A stretch of 64,000 bases of DNA from Nitrospira sp. GTDB taxonomy: Bacteria > Nitrospirota > Nitrospiria > Nitrospirales > UBA8639. The DNA is taken from positions 2,862,001 to 2,926,000 of the forward strand of contig CP058931.1 of NCBI GenBank assembly GCA_024760505.1, written 5' to 3'. This document shows positions 59,513 through 64,000 of this stretch, piece by piece (position 1 is the first letter of the stretch; each line of letters starts with the position of its first letter). The notes under the pieces were generated by a model. It saw nothing but the letters and a program-made list of their open reading frames with translations, did no database searches and was not told the DNA's origin. The translations under genes and the position numbers were made by a program.

Positions 59513-61591
59513 ATGTCCACGAAGATTTGTGCGTTGCTGTTTGAACAGTCTGGTAGGGTTTGGATTTTCTCTGCTCTTGTGCTGATCTCCTTCTTTCCTT
59601 CCGTCACCACGGCGGCCGATAGTCTGGCTGAAGAGTCGGATTTCTCGCAGGCTACCGCGCAAGCCGCCCATGAGCCTACCGCGCCTGTTTACCAGTTAGA
59701 TCCGGTGGTGGTGACGGCTACGAAAACACCCGTGCCTCTTACCCAAACCACGAGTGCGGTTGAAGTCATTACAGAAGAAAATATGCAGCGCCGACACAGT
59801 CGAACGCTTGTGGATGCGCTCAATTTGAGCCAAGGTCTTGCGACGTTTTCCTCTGGTGGGCCGGGCACGAATAACACGCTCAGGATTCGTGGAGGAAGTT
59901 CGGCTCAAACTCTGGTGCTCATTGATGGTGCCATTGTGAACAGTGCGACACTCGGGGAATTTAATTTCGGTACCGTGACCACGGACAATATCGAATCCGT
60001 GACAGTCCTGCGGGGGGCGCAGAGCATGCTGTGGGGTTCGGATGCGGTCGGTGGGGTAGTCGACATCCGAACCAAGCGCGGTACCGGTGATCCGGTTGCC
60101 AGAATCTTCTCTGAATATGGGTCCTATAATTCTATTCGAGAAGGAGGGAGTTTTGCCGGACAAATGGGACCGGTAGATTTTTCTGCCACATTGACGCGTT
60201 GGGATATGACCAAATTTTCTTCGGTGAATTATCGGCGCGGGGCAACTGAACGGGATGCGTTTCGCAATTGGCAGGCGTCTTCGTTGTTAGGAGTGAAGGG
60301 GCCGTGGGACGGGCGGTTGGAATTGGCATTCCGCTGGATTAATAACGATATTGACTTGGATAATCCCAGCACCTTTGGCGGTCCCTACGATGTGTTCAAA
60401 GCGAAGTCCACCGGGGAACAATTTATCTATAGCGGGAGTTACCATCAACCGATCACTGACTGGTGGGATCAGAAGATTACCCTCTCGCATGCCCAGGAAA
60501 CGTTAATCACTCAGGCGGGGGATAACCAACGTAGCATTACCACGGGGTTGGAGAGTACACCTGGTGCCTTTAATAATTCCGATATTCGAACCAAAAGCAA
60601 TCGGATTGAATGGCAGAGTAATTTTCAAATCGGGAAGCCTCTTCTTCTGACCGTTGGCTATCAATTCAGAGAACAACGCGGAGAAAATAAAGGTACGTTT
60701 TCTGAAAAAACGCTTTCAAGCAATGCCGGTTTTGCACAGCTCCAATTGAACTTGTTTGACCGGTTTTTTGCCACCGGGGGATTTCGACAGGATTCCTATA
60801 ATTCGTTCGGCGATGCGACGACCTATCGTGTGACGGGGGGATATCTCATCAAAGAAACCGGTACGAAACTCCGGACCAGTTATGCCACCGGATTTCGAGC
60901 TCCAACGATTAATGAACTTTTTTTCCCGAATTTCGGAAATCCGAATCTCAAACCCGAAAAAAGTCAGAGCTTCGATATTGGGATCGATCAAGTGTTTTGG
61001 GACAAACGCGTCACCTTGAGTGCAGGATATTTCTGGAACCGCTATCGGCAACTTATTGTCACGGCGTTTGACCCTACAGGCTGTGCACCATTTTCCCCTT
61101 TCGGATTTTGTGCGCAGAATCTCGGGTCGGCGAAAAGTCAGGGTTGGGAGGGAAGCGCTAAGCTCGTCCTGGCTGAAGGGCTTCCCTATATGAAGTTGTT
61201 GGACCTTCAGGGACAATATACCTATACGATCACAAGAGACCTGGAGTCGGGGGCCAGGCTGCCTCGCTGGCCGGTTCATCAAGGCAGCGTCGTGTTGACA
61301 TATCAGCCCATCGCGCCTTTGAGTATGACCACAACCTTCCGGTATGTGGGGTCACGATTTAACACGACTGGCGATCAACAGCCACTCCCGGATTTTTATG
61401 TCATCAATCTTTCGGCCTCGTATGACATTACGCCCTCCCTGCAAGGGTATGTGCGCGTGGACAATGTTCTGAACCGGCATTACGAAGAAGTGCTGTACTT
61501 TGGGACGCCGGTGCGTTCGGTGTTCGGTGGCGTTCGAGTGACGTTTGATCTTCCGATGTCAAAAACTTCTAGTCCTACGGATAACTCATGA
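59513..61591 (+). CDS. btuB: TonB-dependent cobalamin receptor BtuB
   Basis: A 692-residue outer-membrane receptor. A signal peptide (VWIFSALVLISFFPSVTTAA) is followed by a TonB box-like segment DPVVVTATKTPVP and a plug domain (TLVDALNLSQGLATFSSGGPGTNNTLRIRGGSSAQTLVLIDGAIVNSATLGEFNFG, LRGAQSMLWGSDAVGGVVDI). The beta-barrel ends VFGGVRVTFDLPM. The riboswitch before it identifies the ligand class as cobalamin/corrinoid. ATG 59513 has GGGAGGTGG upstream; a frame from 59405 runs through the riboswitch and is rejected. The stop overlaps cobB. Confidence 0.93.
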   Translation: MSTKICALLFEQSGRVWIFSALVLISFFPSVTTAADSLAEESDFSQATAQAAHEPTAPVYQLDPVVVTATKTPVPLTQTTSAVEVITEENMQRRHSRTLVDALNLSQGLATFSSGGPGTNNTLRIRGGSSAQTLVLIDGAIVNSATLGEFNFGTVTTDNIESVTVLRGAQSMLWGSDAVGGVVDIRTKRGTGDPVARIFSEYGSYNSIREGGSFAGQMGPVDFSATLTRWDMTKFSSVNYRRGATERDAFRNWQASSLLGVKGPWDGRLELAFRWINNDIDLDNPSTFGGPYDVFKAKSTGEQFIYSGSYHQPITDWWDQKITLSHAQETLITQAGDNQRSITTGLESTPGAFNNSDIRTKSNRIEWQSNFQIGKPLLLTVGYQFREQRGENKGTFSEKTLSSNAGFAQLQLNLFDRFFATGGFRQDSYNSFGDATTYRVTGGYLIKETGTKLRTSYATGFRAPTINELFFPNFGNPNLKPEKSQSFDIGIDQVFWDKRVTLSAGYFWNRYRQLIVTAFDPTGCAPFSPFGFCAQNLGSAKSQGWEGSAKLVLAEGLPYMKLLDLQGQYTYTITRDLESGARLPRWPVHQGSVVLTYQPIAPLSMTTTFRYVGSRFNTTGDQQPLPDFYVINLSASYDITPSLQGYVRVDNVLNRHYEEVLYFGTPVRSVFGGVRVTFDLPMSKTSSPTDNS

Positions 61592-62985
61592 GCTTTCCCA
61601 GACTCGTCATTGCGGGCACGCATAGTGGAGTCGGCAAAGCGACGGTGACGCTAGCGCTGCTGTCGGCGTTTCGCGCTCAGGGTCGCACGATTCAACCGTT
61701 TAAAGTCGGGCCGGATTTTCTGGATCCGGGGCATCATCAGTTGGCCAGTGGCCGGGAATCCCGGAACCTTGATGGGTGGATGCTCGGCGCGCTATTGAAC
61801 CGGACGATTTTTCAAGAAGCGGCTCACGGTGCCGACCTCTCAATTATTGAGGGTATGATGGGTCTGTTTGATGGAAGTTCCCCGGTCAACGCAACGGGAA
61901 GTACTGCCGAAATGGCTCACCAATTGAACGCACCGATCCTTCTGGTCGTGGATGGGAGTGCCATGGCCCGTTCGGCAGCCGCGATCGTCTATGGCTATGC
62001 AAAATTCGATTCTTCCTTGCAGGTCGCCGGTGTGATATTTAACCGGCTTAACAGTGAAGGCCATTTCCTATTATTAAAGGAGGCCGTAGAAAAAGAAACC
62101 TGTATACCGGTTGTGGGCTATCTCCGCACTGATTCGGACGTGACTATTCCTGATCGGCATTTGGGATTACGGACGGCTTTGGAAGGTTCCAGGACTGAAT
62201 TGTATGCCAAACTCGGTGAATTGGCTTCCGCAACCATCGATCTGGTTCGCGTTGAACAGTTAGCTCAGACCAGCCCGGAAATGCCCGTCACGAATTCCAG
62301 CATGCCGGCTAAGGACTCCAGGCCGGTGAATCGATCTGTAAGAGTCGGAGTGGCTTTTGATCCGGCTTTTTGCTTTTACTATCCGGAGAACCTTCAACTT
62401 CTTCAAGCGGCGGGTGGGGAGTTGGTCCGGTTTTCTCCCATGAATGATCCGTCACTTCCCGATGTGGATCTGGTGTATCTGGGAGGAGGCTATCCGGAGA
62501 TCTACGCGGACGTGTTACAACGGAACATGTCCATGCGTCAGTCTATTCAGGCATTTGCGGCAAGGGGCGGAGTGGTGTATGCAGAATGTGGCGGTCTGAT
62601 GTATTTGGCAAAAACCCTCAGGGATTTTGATGGAACGGTGTACGACATGGTCGGAGTGATCCCGGCTGAAACGGCCATGAGCCGGACACAGATGACCTTG
62701 GGGTATCGTGAGTTGACCGTGACTTGCGGAGGACCTCTTGGAGAACAAGTAGTGCGGATTCGTGGACATGAGTTTCACTATTCGACCCTGCACCCCAAGG
62801 GAGATCTGAAATATCTCGGTCATCTTACCGATGCGCAGGGACGGGACCGGGGAGGAGATGGTATTACGGTAGGGACTGTCATCGCCCTGTATACCCATTT
62901 GCATTTTTCCAGTCACCCTCATGTTCCTTCGGCTTTGATCGAAGCGGCAAGGGGTGAAACTGCCATGAGAAGAAATAGGCTATGA
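61588..62985 (+). CDS. cobB: cobyrinic acid a,c-diamide synthase CobB/CbiA
   Basis: A 465-residue glutamine amidotransferase that amidates the a and c side chains of cobyrinic acid (or its hydrogenobyrinic form). The P-loop is AGTHSGVGKATV and the substrate-binding segment is PFKVGPDFLDPGHHQLASGRESRNLDGWML. The glutaminase domain has YLGGGYPEIYAD and the nucleophile in VVYAECGGLMYLAKTLRD. The ATG overlaps the btuB stop (ATGA), so receptor and biosynthesis genes are coupled. The length is normal for CbiA/CobB. Confidence 0.95.
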   Translation: MSFPRLVIAGTHSGVGKATVTLALLSAFRAQGRTIQPFKVGPDFLDPGHHQLASGRESRNLDGWMLGALLNRTIFQEAAHGADLSIIEGMMGLFDGSSPVNATGSTAEMAHQLNAPILLVVDGSAMARSAAAIVYGYAKFDSSLQVAGVIFNRLNSEGHFLLLKEAVEKETCIPVVGYLRTDSDVTIPDRHLGLRTALEGSRTELYAKLGELASATIDLVRVEQLAQTSPEMPVTNSSMPAKDSRPVNRSVRVGVAFDPAFCFYYPENLQLLQAAGGELVRFSPMNDPSLPDVDLVYLGGGYPEIYADVLQRNMSMRQSIQAFAARGGVVYAECGGLMYLAKTLRDFDGTVYDMVGVIPAETAMSRTQMTLGYRELTVTCGGPLGEQVVRIRGHEFHYSTLHPKGDLKYLGHLTDAQGRDRGGDGITVGTVIALYTHLHFSSHPHVPSALIEAARGETAMRRNRL

Positions 62986-63578
62986 GCGATCACATGCATC
63001 AGGCTCGCATGGAACGTTTGAAGTCCTCTGTGGATCGACGAATTGCCGAGGCACAAGAAGAAAAGGGTCTCTTGATGGTCCACACCGGTGCAGGCAAAGG
63101 TAAAACTACTGCGGCATTGGGTATGGCCATCCGATGTCTCGGACATGGCATGAACGTGGCGATTGTGCAATTTATCAAAGGGGCCATTGATACGGCAGAA
63201 GAACGAATCCTGAAGAGCTTCGGCAGCCAGGTGGTATTTCTTCGAATGGGTGAAGGGTATACCTGGGAAACCCAGGATCGGGAACGGGATGCACAGGTGG
63301 CTCAAAAGGCATGGGCAGAAGTCGAAAAGATTCTTCAAGATCCATCCTTTGGCATGGTCATTCTGGATGAACTGAATATTGCAATCCATCATGAATATGT
63401 CTCGCTTGAACAAGTGCTGAAGGCCGTAGCTCAGCGTCCTCCCACACTTCATGTGGTCATTACCGGACGTGGTGCGAAACCGGAGCTTATCGATGCCGCC
63501 GACCTGGTTTCGGAAATAAAGATGATTAAGCATCCCTTTCGCAATGGCATCAAGGCTCAAAAAGGGGTCGAATTTTGA
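62982..63578 (+). CDS. cobO: cob(I)yrinic acid a,c-diamide adenosyltransferase CobO
   Basis: A 198-residue CobA/CobO-type enzyme that adenosylates the corrin cobalt: P-loop HTGAGKGKTTAALGMAIRCLGHGMNVAIVQFIKG, FLRMGEGYTWETQD, and MVILDELNIAIHHEYVSLEQVL. The start ATG overlaps the cobB stop (ATGA); the N-terminal extension before residue 22 is helical and not part of the core. The stop overlaps bluB. Confidence 0.95.
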   Translation: MSDHMHQARMERLKSSVDRRIAEAQEEKGLLMVHTGAGKGKTTAALGMAIRCLGHGMNVAIVQFIKGAIDTAEERILKSFGSQVVFLRMGEGYTWETQDRERDAQVAQKAWAEVEKILQDPSFGMVILDELNIAIHHEYVSLEQVLKAVAQRPPTLHVVITGRGAKPELIDAADLVSEIKMIKHPFRNGIKAQKGVEF

Positions 63579-64000
63579 AGCAGAGTATATTTCAAAGCGG
63601 GGGAGCCTTTTCCGCTGAAGAGCGGGAGGCCGTCTATCGTGCGATATTTGAACGACGAGATGTCCGGGAAAATTTCCTTCCCGATCGCATTCCTGAAAAA
63701 ACGCTTCGCCGCATTCTGTTGGCTGCTCATCATGCGGGCTCTGTCGGTTATATGCAGCCATGGGATTTTTTGATCATTCAGGATTCGGACACCAAGCATG
63801 CTGTGAAAAGCCTTTTTGTGCAAGCCAATGATGCGGCAGCCTTGCAGTATCGGGGAAAGGAATCGGGTCTGTATCGAGGTCTGAAGCTTGAAGGGATTCA
63901 AGAAGCCCCTATCAATATCTGCGTGACATGCACTCGTGATCGTGGTGGCCCGTCAGTCCTCGGTCGTGCGACCGTTCCCGAGACGGATTTGTATAGTACG
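63575..64000 (+). CDS. bluB: 5,6-dimethylbenzimidazole synthase BluB (partial)
   Basis: Runs off the right edge after 142 residues. TTG 63575 overlaps the cobO stop (TTGA), so it is translationally coupled. The sequence AFSAEEREAVYRAIFERRDVRENF...LRRILLAAHHAGSVGYMQPWDFLI is the flavin-binding N-terminus of BluB, which cleaves FMNH2 to make the lower ligand DMB of cobalamin. AAHHAxSVGxMQPW is diagnostic. It indicates the organism makes the B12 lower ligand itself. Confidence 0.92.
   Translation, partial: MKQSIFQSGGAFSAEEREAVYRAIFERRDVRENFLPDRIPEKTLRRILLAAHHAGSVGYMQPWDFLIIQDSDTKHAVKSLFVQANDAAALQYRGKESGLYRGLKLEGIQEAPINICVTCTRDRGGPSVLGRATVPETDLYST

Noticed and set aside
1..64000. CRISPR array, prophage, integrase, tRNA or rRNA
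   Set aside because: I looked for regularly spaced repeats, T-loop GGTTCGANTC-type segments, transposase and integrase motifs and found none that hold up.

Overview
The window looks like a chromosomal segment of a Nitrospirota bacterium, most likely the genus Nitrospira. This is inferred from gene content (DUF3309, BON, CBS and CHAD small-protein neighbourhoods, DUF2126/ATP-grasp/alpha-E clusters, OprO/P-type porins, cobalamin genes under riboswitches) and from an intergenic hairpin repeat that resembles one I remember from Nitrospira genomes. Base composition looks close to 50 % GC by eye. I saw no rRNA, tRNA, CRISPR array or intact transposase.

Layout. (1) 1-3.2 kb: minus-strand signalling operon (sensor kinase, CheY-like regulator, partial REC-PAS-kinase hybrid). 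(2) 3.4-22.6 kb: many small stress or envelope genes (DUF3309, BON, Fe/Mn superoxide dismutase, two NarL/LuxR regulators, PepSY, a metallothionein-like peptide, GH15 glucan hydrolase, DksA-type zinc finger, CHAD, YtxH, two CBS proteins with a PsiE protein, lipoproteins). Seven to eight copies of one 19-bp motif lie only between genes in the 3.4-16 kb part, and one copy abuts a perfect TATAAT and a candidate small RNA. (3) 22.7-31.8 kb: phosphate module arsR-pstS-pstC-pstA-pstB, two nearly identical OprO/P porins, a broken phoU, and a divergent second pstS with a candidate Pho box. (4) 32-44 kb: two divergent operons encoding transglutaminase-like, circularly permuted ATP-grasp and alpha-E proteins (predicted peptide-synthesis/modification system), followed by a B12-binding radical SAM protein. 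(5) 45-48.6 kb: AT-rich accessory patch with an orphan predicted PD-(D/E)XK nuclease, remnants of a methyltransferase and of a duplicated amidohydrolase, and a hicBA pair whose toxin is frameshifted. (6) 48.6-53 kb: Tat-exported amidohydrolase, lone solute-binding protein, secreted glycosidase-like protein. (7) 53-64 kb: cobalamin region with cobQ, YihY-family protein, riboswitch, btuF-btuC-btuD, second riboswitch, btuB-cobB-cobO-bluB, running off the right edge.

The genes fit a nutrient-scavenging, stress-tolerant chemolithotroph. Phosphate is taken up by porin plus Pst under what looks like ArsR-type control. Cobalamin or corrinoids are imported by BtuB/BtuFCD and completed by CobB, CobO, CobQ and BluB. 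The least explained parts are the repeated 19-bp intergenic motif, the ATP-grasp/transglutaminase clusters without a visible protease, and the orphan nuclease in the AT-rich patch. All functions are read from sequence and memory of families; no searches were run.
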